DNA from: Sideroxydans sp.
Lineage (GTDB): Bacteria; Pseudomonadota; Gammaproteobacteria; Burkholderiales; Gallionellaceae
Length of the DNA: 45,916 nucleotides
Assembly: GCA_028687425.1 (NCBI GenBank)
Contig: JAQUAD010000016.1
Location: 1-45,916 of the forward strand
Reading direction: 5' to 3'
Of the stretch, positions 36,802-45,916 are shown piece by piece; within the stretch, counting starts at the first letter, position 1; every line of letters starts with the position of its first letter. The translations under genes were made by a program, and so were the position numbers. A model generated the notes under the pieces. It made no database searches and was not told the origin of the DNA. It saw nothing but the letters and a program-made list of their open reading frames with translations.

Positions 36802-38862
36802 ATGTCCATGTTAAACCACCGCGCACTCTGGATGCTGGTGACCACGATCTGGCTCGGCCCGGTCGTAGCAGAAACATTTGAAGAAGAAGACCTCGCGCTG
36901 GCTTATGGCGACAAGTCCACCATCAGCATCGCTACTGGCAACCAGCAACCCATCACTCGGGCTCCTGCGGTTTCCAGTGTGATCACCGCCGGCGACATCG
37001 AAGCGATGGGAGCAACCGATCTGGAGCAAGCCCTGGAAAGTGTGCCCGGCCTTCATGTCTCCATGGTACATACCGCCCTGAACCCGATCTACAGTTTCCG
37101 CGGCATCCACACCCGCTATAACCCGCAAGTGCTGATGCTGGTGAACGGCATCCCGATCACCAACGTATTCTGGGGCGATCGCAGCCAGCTCTGGGGCGGT
37201 ATGCCACTGGAAAACGTGGCACGCATCGAAGTGATCCGCGGCCCCGGATCCGCCCTGTACGGCGCCGATGCCTTTTCCGGCGTCATCAATGTCATCACCA
37301 AGGTTGCCGATGACATAAAGGGCACCTCTGCCGGCATGCGCGTGGGGAGCTTCAATGCACGCGATGCATGGCTCCAGCACGGCGGTAAGCTGGGTCCCCT
37401 GGATACGGCGCTTTATCTGCGTGCCGGCAACTCGGATGGCTATCAAGGCCTTATCCAGCAAGATGCCCAATCTGCGTATGACAGCATATTCAACACCAAC
37501 GCTTCACTCGCTCCCGGAGCGATGAGCACAAGCCGGAAGGCATTCGACGCACAGACCGATTTCTCCAAGGACGCCTGGCGCTTACGCACAGCCTATCAAC
37601 AACGTGAGCTAGGAACCGGTGTCGGGGTGGCAGGCAGTCTGGATCCTGCTTCCCGCGGCCATTCATCCAGGCTATTTGTCGACCTGAGCTATGAGCGGGC
37701 CGGCTGGGTACCGGATTGGGATGTCTCCGGTGTGATTGGCTATTACGATAACAAGGAAAAGGGAGATCCGGCCTATACCTTATTCCCCGCCGGCGCATTC
37801 GGCGGTGCATTCCCCAATGGCATGATCGGCAACCCCGGCCATTCTGAACGGCATACGCATGCCAGCATTTCTTCGGTATACACCGGCCTCTACCAGCATC
37901 GAATCCGTCTGGGAACGGGCTATCGGATCGAAGACCTGTACGAGTCGAACGAACTGAAGAATTTCGACGCGAATTTCGTTCCCTTGGGCAGCTTGGTGCA
38001 GGCGGCAGGGAATCCTTCCCTGATTTATATACTGCCACACAAACGCAACCTGACCTATGCCTTCGCACAGGACGAATGGAGCCTCGCCCAAGACTGGACG
38101 CTCACGGCCGGTGTACGGCACGACAGCTACTCCGATTTCGGAGGTACAACCAACCCGCGCCTTGCCCTGGTATGGGATGCCGCCTACAACATGGTTGTCA
38201 AAGCCATGCATGGTACGGCCTTCCGCGCACCATCCTTCGCTGAGTTGTACTCCATTAACAATCCAGTGGTGATTGGAAGCCCCGTAATCAAACCTGAAAC
38301 CATGACTACGGATGAACTGGCGGTCTCATGGCAATACGGCCCAAGGTTGCAAAACAGCATGAATTTTTTTCGCTACCGCATGCGCAACATCATCCTTCCG
38401 GTTGGTTCGGTCTATCAGAATTCAGGAGATCAAGCTGGCAAGGGGGTAGAGTTTGAAACAACCTACGATGCAACCAGCAACCTGCGTCTGACTGGCAACT
38501 ATTCGTTACAGCATTCAATCGACTCAATCACCGGACAGGATGCCGGCATGGCACCGCACCGCCGCTTGTTTGCGCGTGCCGAGTGGCGCTTCGCTCCGCG
38601 CTGGCACCTGAATACCAAGGTCAATTATGTGGCGGGACGCATGCGCGAACCGGGCGACACGCGTGCCGCGGTCCCCGATTACACACTGATCGATTTGACC
38701 TTGCGTCGGGAGAAGATCGCTGGCGATTGGGAATTCAGCGCGCTGGTATTCAACCTGTTCGACCGCAAGGCATGGGAGCCAACCTTCAAGTCGGTCGGCA
38801 TGACTTCCGACTTGCCGCTACCAGGCCGCTCGCTCTACCTGCAACTCCAGTACAACTACTAA
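36802..38862 (+). CDS. TonB-dependent outer-membrane receptor
   Basis: The 686-aa protein has a signal peptide (cut after 'WLGPVVA'), a plug domain ('VSSVITAGDIEAMGATDLEQ', 'IEVIRGPGSALYGADAFSGVINVIT' split over residues 60-170) and a beta-barrel ending in an aromatic residue ('LQLQYNY'). It would import a metal chelate, vitamin or similar ligand using TonB-ExbB-ExbD energy; exbB and exbD are in this window. GGGAGGAG precedes the ATG at 36802. No sigma-factor-interacting N-terminal extension is seen. It follows the ThDP/citrate-synthase-like genes closely and may take up the compound they make. Confidence 0.9.
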   Translation: MSMLNHRALWMLVTTIWLGPVVAETFEEEDLALAYGDKSTISIATGNQQPITRAPAVSSVITAGDIEAMGATDLEQALESVPGLHVSMVHTALNPIYSFRGIHTRYNPQVLMLVNGIPITNVFWGDRSQLWGGMPLENVARIEVIRGPGSALYGADAFSGVINVITKVADDIKGTSAGMRVGSFNARDAWLQHGGKLGPLDTALYLRAGNSDGYQGLIQQDAQSAYDSIFNTNASLAPGAMSTSRKAFDAQTDFSKDAWRLRTAYQQRELGTGVGVAGSLDPASRGHSSRLFVDLSYERAGWVPDWDVSGVIGYYDNKEKGDPAYTLFPAGAFGGAFPNGMIGNPGHSERHTHASISSVYTGLYQHRIRLGTGYRIEDLYESNELKNFDANFVPLGSLVQAAGNPSLIYILPHKRNLTYAFAQDEWSLAQDWTLTAGVRHDSYSDFGGTTNPRLALVWDAAYNMVVKAMHGTAFRAPSFAELYSINNPVVIGSPVIKPETMTTDELAVSWQYGPRLQNSMNFFRYRMRNIILPVGSVYQNSGDQAGKGVEFETTYDATSNLRLTGNYSLQHSIDSITGQDAGMAPHRRLFARAEWRFAPRWHLNTKVNYVAGRMREPGDTRAAVPDYTLIDLTLRREKIAGDWEFSALVFNLFDRKAWEPTFKSVGMTSDLPLPGRSLYLQLQYNY

Positions 38863-38980
38863 TCTGCCCGGCTGAGCGGGACTGATCGCCTGCAGCGATG
38901 AAATATCACTCCTGGCACAGCTTGTCGTGCCCCAACTCTGGAAACAATCACGCCGCCATGAGCAGCTGTGTTTTACGAAT
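38863..38980. other. Gap between receptor gene and convergent gloA
   Basis: No gene. A short ATCGC-CTGCA-GCGAT hairpin (near 38885-38900) lies past the receptor stop but lacks a T-run. Confidence 0.35.
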
Positions 38981-39367
38981 TCAGCCGGCCTTGCCGATTA
39001 GTTCGATCATATAGCCGTCCGGATCGCTCACGAACGCGATCACCTTGTTGCCCCCCTTCATCACGCCGGCCTCGCGAACCACCTTGCCGCCCAACTGGCG
39101 GATCTTCTCGCACGCGGCGTATGCATCGTCCACTTCGATGGCGATATGACCGTAGCCGCTACCCTGCTCGTATCGATCGACACCCCAGTTGTAAGTCAGT
39201 TCCAGCACTGCCTCTTCGCTTTCCTTGCCGTAGCCGAGAAAAGCCAGCGTGAATTTGCCTTCAGGATAGTCGTGCTGCCGCAGCAGCGTCATGCCCATCA
39301 CCCCGGTGTAGAAATCGATGGAGCGTGACAGATCGCCGCTCCGTATCATCGTATGCAGTATTCGCAT
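38981..39367 (-). CDS. gloA: Lactoylglutathione lyase (glyoxalase I)
   Basis: The 128-aa vicinal-oxygen-chelate enzyme converts the methylglyoxal-glutathione hemithioacetal to lactoylglutathione. The metal ligands are in place: His in 'MRILHTMIR', Glu in 'EAVLELTYN', His in 'GYGHIAIEV' and Glu in '[11 protein letters not shown]'. The length is that of the Ni-dependent E. coli type. The start ATG at 39367 is preceded by GGAGAG. It may be co-transcribed with the small secreted-protein gene upstream (24 bases). Confidence 0.96.
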   Translation of the reverse strand: MRILHTMIRSGDLSRSIDFYTGVMGMTLLRQHDYPEGKFTLAFLGYGKESEEAVLELTYNWGVDRYEQGSGYGHIAIEVDDAYAACEKIRQLGGKVVREAGVMKGGNKVIAFVSDPDGYMIELIGKAG

Positions 39368-39391
39368 CGCTACTCTCCTGTCATTAACCCA

Positions 39392-39658
39392 TCAGCGGCA
39401 CACTTTGTTACCGAAGGGATCGATACCGCAACGCAACTTTTCGCGGATCTCTTCGCGCCGATTCTTCTCTGCATCAGACATCCCTGAGGCACTCTGCTCC
39501 GCATCCTCTTTCTCAAAATCCAGCGGCACATAGCTCTGGACACCATCCTTGTCCATGCAGATGATGTTGCCGAACTGATCCTTTCCGCAACGACTCCTGT
39601 CGACGGCATAGGCATCGGCAGCGATCACCAGCGCAAGCAGCAGCATGAATATTTTCAT
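39392..39658 (-). CDS. Small secreted protein with two CGxDxFGNxxC repeats
   Basis: The 88-aa precursor has a signal peptide 'MKIFMLLLALVIAADAYA' and a mature part of about 70 residues. The sequence 'RCGKDQFGNIIC' just after the signal is repeated at the C-terminus as 'RCGIDPFGNKVC', with an acidic helical linker between. The four Cys could form two intra-repeat disulfides. I recognise no named family. GGGTGAGG upstream supports the start. Neighbours (gloA, EamA transporter) give no functional clue. Confidence 0.75.
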   Translation of the reverse strand: MKIFMLLLALVIAADAYAVDRSRCGKDQFGNIICMDKDGVQSYVPLDFEKEDAEQSASGMSDAEKNRREEIREKLRCGIDPFGNKVCR

Positions 39659-39695
39659 TCCTCACCCCTTCCAGCGGCCCAATCCAGATAGCGCA

Positions 39696-40625
39696 TTATG
39701 CCCGCACTTTCTTGCTGTTCAGACTGATGATCAGCACACCCGTCAACACCAGCGCGGAACCGGCGATCTGCAACAACGAGACCGTCTCACCCAGAAACAG
39801 GTACGCCATATAGATCGTACTGACCGGCCCCACCGTACCGATCAAGGAAGTGCTGCCGGAGCCGATGCGATGGATGGCGAACGACAACAGGAACACCGGT
39901 AACACCGTGGAGAACACCGCCATCGCGATTGCGCACTCATACACCTGTATGGGCAGCTGCAATGCACTCAACGGGCGCATCACCAGGAATTGCAACACAC
40001 AGGCCGCACTGGCGACCAATGAGGCGTAGGCCGTGAAGCGCAACGCACCGATGCGCGCAATGGCATGCCCTGCCCCCACCAGATAGATGGAGTACGACAG
40101 TGTGCTGGCAAACACCAGCGCCGCGCCGATCAGCACAGCATCACCTTGGCTCACGCCCACATCATGCAGGAACACCAGCGCGATGCCTGCGTAACTCAAG
40201 GCCATCGCCGCCAGCAGCTTGCGCGTGATGCGCTGCTTGAAGATCACCGCCGCGAGAATCACCGTCATGGTCGGATAAAGGAACAGGATCAGCCGCTCCA
40301 GACCCGCCGTGATGTATTGCAAGCCAAGGAAGTCGAGATAACTGGACAGGTAATACCCCACCAAGCCCAGCCCCACCACCAACAGTCGGTCATGTGTATT
40401 CATCGGCGCCGCATGATGCCGCTGCGCCCACACCGCCACACCGATGAAGAACGGCGCCGCGAACACCATGCGCAAGGCCAGCAGCGTCACCGCATCCACA
40501 CTGCCCAGATAGGCCAGCTTCACCAGGATGGCCTTGGCCGAGAAACCGACCGCCGCCAGCAAGGCGAAGACCACACCGAGATACACATCCCGTTGGCTGA
40601 AGGTGTTGCGAGTGTAACTTGGCAT
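39696..40625 (-). CDS. EamA/DMT family transporter
   Basis: The 309-aa inner-membrane protein has ten hydrophobic segments in two EamA halves. The first starts 'VFALLAAVGFSAKAILVKLAY' (shown in part) and the second includes 'GAALVFASTLSYSIYLVGAG'. Typical features are 'GLERLILFLYPTMTVIL' ending the first half and 'LIGTVGPVSTIYMAYLFLGE' near the end. The family exports amino acids, nucleosides or other metabolites; the substrate is unknown. It stands apart from its neighbours and is probably monocistronic. Confidence 0.9.
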   Translation of the reverse strand: MPSYTRNTFSQRDVYLGVVFALLAAVGFSAKAILVKLAYLGSVDAVTLLALRMVFAAPFFIGVAVWAQRHHAAPMNTHDRLLVVGLGLVGYYLSSYLDFLGLQYITAGLERLILFLYPTMTVILAAVIFKQRITRKLLAAMALSYAGIALVFLHDVGVSQGDAVLIGAALVFASTLSYSIYLVGAGHAIARIGALRFTAYASLVASAACVLQFLVMRPLSALQLPIQVYECAIAMAVFSTVLPVFLLSFAIHRIGSGSTSLIGTVGPVSTIYMAYLFLGETVSLLQIAGSALVLTGVLIISLNSKKVRA

Positions 40626-40725
40626 GATGTAAGACCCTTGAGTATCGGCTAAACGGGTCTTGGATCAGGCAACGACGGAAGACCCGCTGTTGCCCGTTGA
40701 AAAATCGTTAGAACAGGAACGCGCG

Positions 40726-40759
40726 GCGGCTGTGGGCTAGCATGGCTAGCCACAGTCGC
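40726..40759. repeat. Long inverted repeat between EamA and yebC-family genes
   Basis: A hairpin of about 15 bp with one bulged G: left arm 40726-40741 (core CTGTGGGCTAGC), 3-base loop, right arm 40745-40759 (core GCTAGCCACAG). No T-run on either strand, so it is not a normal intrinsic terminator. It lies 73 bases past the stop of the YebC-family gene on the minus strand. The rest of the 40626-40831 gap holds no gene. Confidence 0.6.
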
Positions 40760-40831
40760 TTGGCGGTAATGGATTTTGCGAAGGTCGATTGCATGGGCTG
40801 GAATATACGTTGCCGACTTCGAGCGAGTCAA

Positions 40832-41536
40832 CTAGCCCGCCAGACCGACGTATACATTCTGCACATCGTCGTCTCCGTCCATCGCTTCCAGGAAGGCCTC
40901 CACCTCTTCGCGCGCTTCATCGCTGTCGAGCGTGACAGGATTCTTCGGACGATAGCCGAGTTGGGCCGAGACGACGGTGAAGCCTTGTGCAGGCAATGCC
41001 TTGCACACTGCGTCCAGATCGGTGGTATCAGTGATGAACAGCGTCGCGCCTTCTTCGGAAGGTTCGAGGTCTTGCGCACCGGCTTCGATGGCGGCGGCTT
41101 CGGGATCGGCATCCGCGCCATTCGGCGTCGCTTCGATCATGCCGACATAGTCGAAATCCCATGACACAGAACCTTCCGCGCCGAGCTGGCCTTTGCGGAA
41201 CAGCACGTTCATGCTGGACTTGGTGCGGTTGATGTTGTCGGACAGGCATTCGACGATGACCGGCACGCGGTGCGGCGCGAAGCCTTCGTACACCAGTCGT
41301 TCCAGTTGTGCGCCGCCGTCCAGCAAACCCGCGCCCTTCTTGATCGCACGTTCCAGTGTGTCCTTGGGCATGGAGGCCTTCTTGGCTTGCTCGACCACCA
41401 GACGCAGACGCGAGTTGCTGTCCGGGTCGGCGCCGCCGCGCGCGGCGACCATGATCTCTTTTGCCAGTTTGCCGAAGATCTTGCCCTTGGCATTGGCTGC
41501 GATCTCTTTATGTTTGGATTTCCACTGTGCGCCCAT
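40832..41536 (-). CDS. YebC/PmpR family protein
   Basis: The 234-aa protein begins '[28 protein letters not shown]', with '[14 protein letters not shown]', '[13 protein letters not shown]' and '[19 protein letters not shown]', all diagnostic of YebC/TACO1. Members bind DNA as regulators (PmpR, YebC) and YebC-type proteins are also reported to help ribosomes through proline stretches. In many proteobacteria yebC is next to ruvC; here it is next to recQ, another recombination gene, on the same strand. AGAGAACAG precedes the ATG. Confidence 0.95.
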   Translation of the reverse strand: MGAQWKSKHKEIAANAKGKIFGKLAKEIMVAARGGADPDSNSRLRLVVEQAKKASMPKDTLERAIKKGAGLLDGGAQLERLVYEGFAPHRVPVIVECLSDNINRTKSSMNVLFRKGQLGAEGSVSWDFDYVGMIEATPNGADADPEAAAIEAGAQDLEPSEEGATLFITDTTDLDAVCKALPAQGFTVVSAQLGYRPKNPVTLDSDEAREEVEAFLEAMDGDDDVQNVYVGLAG

Positions 41537-41619
41537 GTCTGTTCTCTTTGCTTGATTGATACGTTTACGTCAGGGGGCGCATCTTGCCCTATCTATGGAT
41601 GGGGTTCAATGCACCCGGC

Positions 41620-43458
41620 TCAGTTGCCGTTGGCGGCATCCTCCAGCACCTTCAGGAAATCGTCGCCGTATTTCGCCAGCTTGGATTGTCCGATGCCGCT
41701 GATACGCCCCATCTCATCCAGCGTCTGCGGCTTCTGGTTGAGCATTTCCAGCAGGGTGCTGTCGTGGAAGATGACGTAAGGCGGCACGCCCTGCTCGCGC
41801 GCGATTTCCATGCGCTTGGCCTTGAGTGCCAGCCACAACGGATCTTCGTTGGCGCCCGCAAAAGCTTCGCGCAGGCGTGAGCCGCGTTCGGCCTTGCTGT
41901 TCCTGCGCTTGGCGGGCTCGGCATCGCGGCGCAGCCAGACTTCCTGTTCGCCGCGCAATACGGGACGTGCCGCTTCGGTCAGGTGCAGACCGCCATATCC
42001 TTCGATATCCACTTCAATAAAACCGCCTGCCGTGAGCTGGCGGTAGACGCTGCTCCATTGCTGCTGCGCCAACTCCTTGCCGATGCCGAACACGGAAAGT
42101 TGCTGATGATTGAACTGCTCCACCTTCGGGGTGGTCTTGCCCAGCAGGACATCGATCAGATGCACCACGCCGAAACGCTGCCCGGTGCGATAGATGCAGG
42201 ACAGCGCCATCTGCGCGGCTTTGCTGGCATCCCAGGTATCGACAGGCGTCAAACAGTTGTCGCACTGGCCGCAGTTGCCGGGATGTTCTTCGCCAAAATA
42301 GCGCAGGATGATCTGGTGGCGGCATTCGGTGGATTCGCAGAAGCCGAGCAAAGCATCGAGCTTTTGCAACTCGACGCGCTTGCGCTCTTCCGGCGCATCG
42401 CCGGACAACAGCATCTGCCGCATCGACACCACGTCGCCCAGACCATATGCCATCCACGCATTGGCCGGCAAACCGTCGCGGCCTGCACGGCCGGTTTCCT
42501 GATAGTAGCCTTCCATGCTCTTGGGCAGATCGAGGTGAGCGACGAAGCGCACATTGGGTTTGTCTATGCCCATGCCGAACGCAACAGTAGCGACCATGAT
42601 GATGCCCTCCTCGCGCAGGAAACGGCTCTGGTGCTTGTTGCGCACAGACGCATCCAACCCGGCGTGATACGGCAAAGCATCCCAGCCCTGTTCTTTCAGC
42701 CAGGCAGCGGTTTCTTCCACCTTCTTGCGCGACAGGCAATACACGATGCCCGCGTCATCCGGGTGCTCGCTTTCCAGGAACTGCAGCAACTGCTGGCGCG
42801 CATTGTTCTTCAGCGCGACGCGGTAGCGAATGTTGGGACGGTCAAAGCTGGAAACGAATTGCTGTGCCTGTTCCAGCGACAGACGCTCGACGATCTCGCG
42901 CCGCGTCGGCGCATCGGCAGTGGCAGTGAGCGCAATGCGCGGCACATTCGGGAAACGTTCATGCAGGATGGTGAGCTGGCGGTATTCGGGGCGGAAATCA
43001 TGCCCCCATTGCGACACACAGTGCGCTTCGTCGATGGCGAACAGCGCGATCTTGTCTTCCTGCCGGAGTCGATCCAGCAGTTCCAGAAAGCCTTCCGTCA
43101 TCAAACGTTCCGGTGCGACGTAGAGCAGCTTCAGTTCACCGCGTAGCAATTGCCGCCACACGTCGCGCGCCGCATCGGCATCCAGACTGGAATTCAGAAA
43201 AGCGGCAGACACCCCGAGCTGCTTGAGTGCATCCACCTGGTCCTGCATCAAGGCGATCAGCGGTGATACCACGATACCTACGCCATCGCGCAGCAAAGCC
43301 GGAATCTGGTAACACAAGGACTTGCCACCGCCGGTCGGCATCAGCACCAGCGCATCGCCGCCCTCGCCCACATGCTCGACGATGGCCTGCTGCGCACCGC
43401 GGAAGGTGCTGTATCCGAAGGTATCGTTAAGTATCTGATGGGCGCTGGCGGCTGACAT
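41620..43458 (-). CDS. recQ: ATP-dependent DNA helicase RecQ
   Basis: The 612-aa protein has the full RecQ layout. Helicase motifs: '[16 protein letters not shown]' (Walker A, about residue 40), '[17 protein letters not shown]', 'TATA', '[17 protein letters not shown]', 'MGIDKPNVR' and '[10 protein letters not shown]'. The zinc site has four Cys ('[10 protein letters not shown]' and 'CGQCDNC'), followed by the winged helix and an HRDC domain ('[20 protein letters not shown]'). It unwinds DNA 3' to 5' in recombination repair. It starts 126 bases from the divergent pgm gene. Confidence 0.97.
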   Translation of the reverse strand: MSAASAHQILNDTFGYSTFRGAQQAIVEHVGEGGDALVLMPTGGGKSLCYQIPALLRDGVGIVVSPLIALMQDQVDALKQLGVSAAFLNSSLDADAARDVWRQLLRGELKLLYVAPERLMTEGFLELLDRLRQEDKIALFAIDEAHCVSQWGHDFRPEYRQLTILHERFPNVPRIALTATADAPTRREIVERLSLEQAQQFVSSFDRPNIRYRVALKNNARQQLLQFLESEHPDDAGIVYCLSRKKVEETAAWLKEQGWDALPYHAGLDASVRNKHQSRFLREEGIIMVATVAFGMGIDKPNVRFVAHLDLPKSMEGYYQETGRAGRDGLPANAWMAYGLGDVVSMRQMLLSGDAPEERKRVELQKLDALLGFCESTECRHQIILRYFGEEHPGNCGQCDNCLTPVDTWDASKAAQMALSCIYRTGQRFGVVHLIDVLLGKTTPKVEQFNHQQLSVFGIGKELAQQQWSSVYRQLTAGGFIEVDIEGYGGLHLTEAARPVLRGEQEVWLRRDAEPAKRRNSKAERGSRLREAFAGANEDPLWLALKAKRMEIAREQGVPPYVIFHDSTLLEMLNQKPQTLDEMGRISGIGQSKLAKYGDDFLKVLEDAANGN

Positions 43459-45916
<2,458 letters not shown>

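Overview
The window reads as chromosomal DNA of a neutrophilic betaproteobacterium, probably of the Nitrosomonadales/Gallionellaceae type. This is an inference from gene order (exbB-exbD-lpxK-ycaR-kdsB-adk; eno-ftsB) and from a pyrophosphate-based glycolytic pair. No 16S rRNA, tRNA, CRISPR array, prophage or integrase gene was seen. Most genes are moderately GC-rich housekeeping genes. Two stretches look accessory: about 1.94-5.06 kb and about 32.9-38.9 kb.

Layout. 0-1.9 kb: a tandem TusA-type sulfur carrier (5' end cut off), a conserved unknown protein and a TauD-type dioxygenase, translationally coupled. 1.9-5.0 kb: an island with integron-type gene cassettes on the minus strand (CPBP protease, a 149-aa unknown, a periplasmic ClpP-like protein), recognisable attC-like sites and an AT-rich repeat, but no integrase. 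5.0-10.6 kb, minus strand: a FecR-like protein, htpG with a sigma32-type promoter, and a PhnD-like lipoprotein/diguanylate cyclase pair. 10.9-20.3 kb, plus strand: RhlE-like helicase, map-glnD, then exbB-exbD-lpxK-ycaR-kdsB-adk and a GlcG-type protein. 20.4-24.7 kb: a free-standing ODP-type di-iron protein divergent from PPi-dependent phosphofructokinase and the H+-pumping pyrophosphatase, with a perfect FNR-type box between them.

24.7-32.9 kb is rich in cyclic-di-GMP functions: a bacteriohemerythrin whose leader carries a c-di-GMP-I riboswitch, a divergent GGDEF-EAL/HDOD pair, then ppa and folD, then a second binding-protein/GGDEF-EAL pair. 33.2-38.9 kb: an operon-like set of a ThDP enzyme, two divergent citrate-synthase-fold proteins whose catalytic residues appear replaced, and a TonB-dependent receptor. 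I cannot assign this set to a known pathway. 38.9-45.9 kb: gloA, a small CGxDxFGN-repeat secreted protein, an EamA transporter, a YebC-family protein, recQ, pgm, ftsB and the 3' part of eno.

Themes: oxygen sensing (di-iron ODP, hemerythrin, FNR box) meets c-di-GMP signalling, and pyrophosphate is used as energy currency (PPi-PFK, H+-PPase, soluble PPase within 7 kb). The best candidates for something new are the ThDP/citrate-synthase-like/TonB cluster, the riboswitch-controlled hemerythrin and the integrase-less cassette island.
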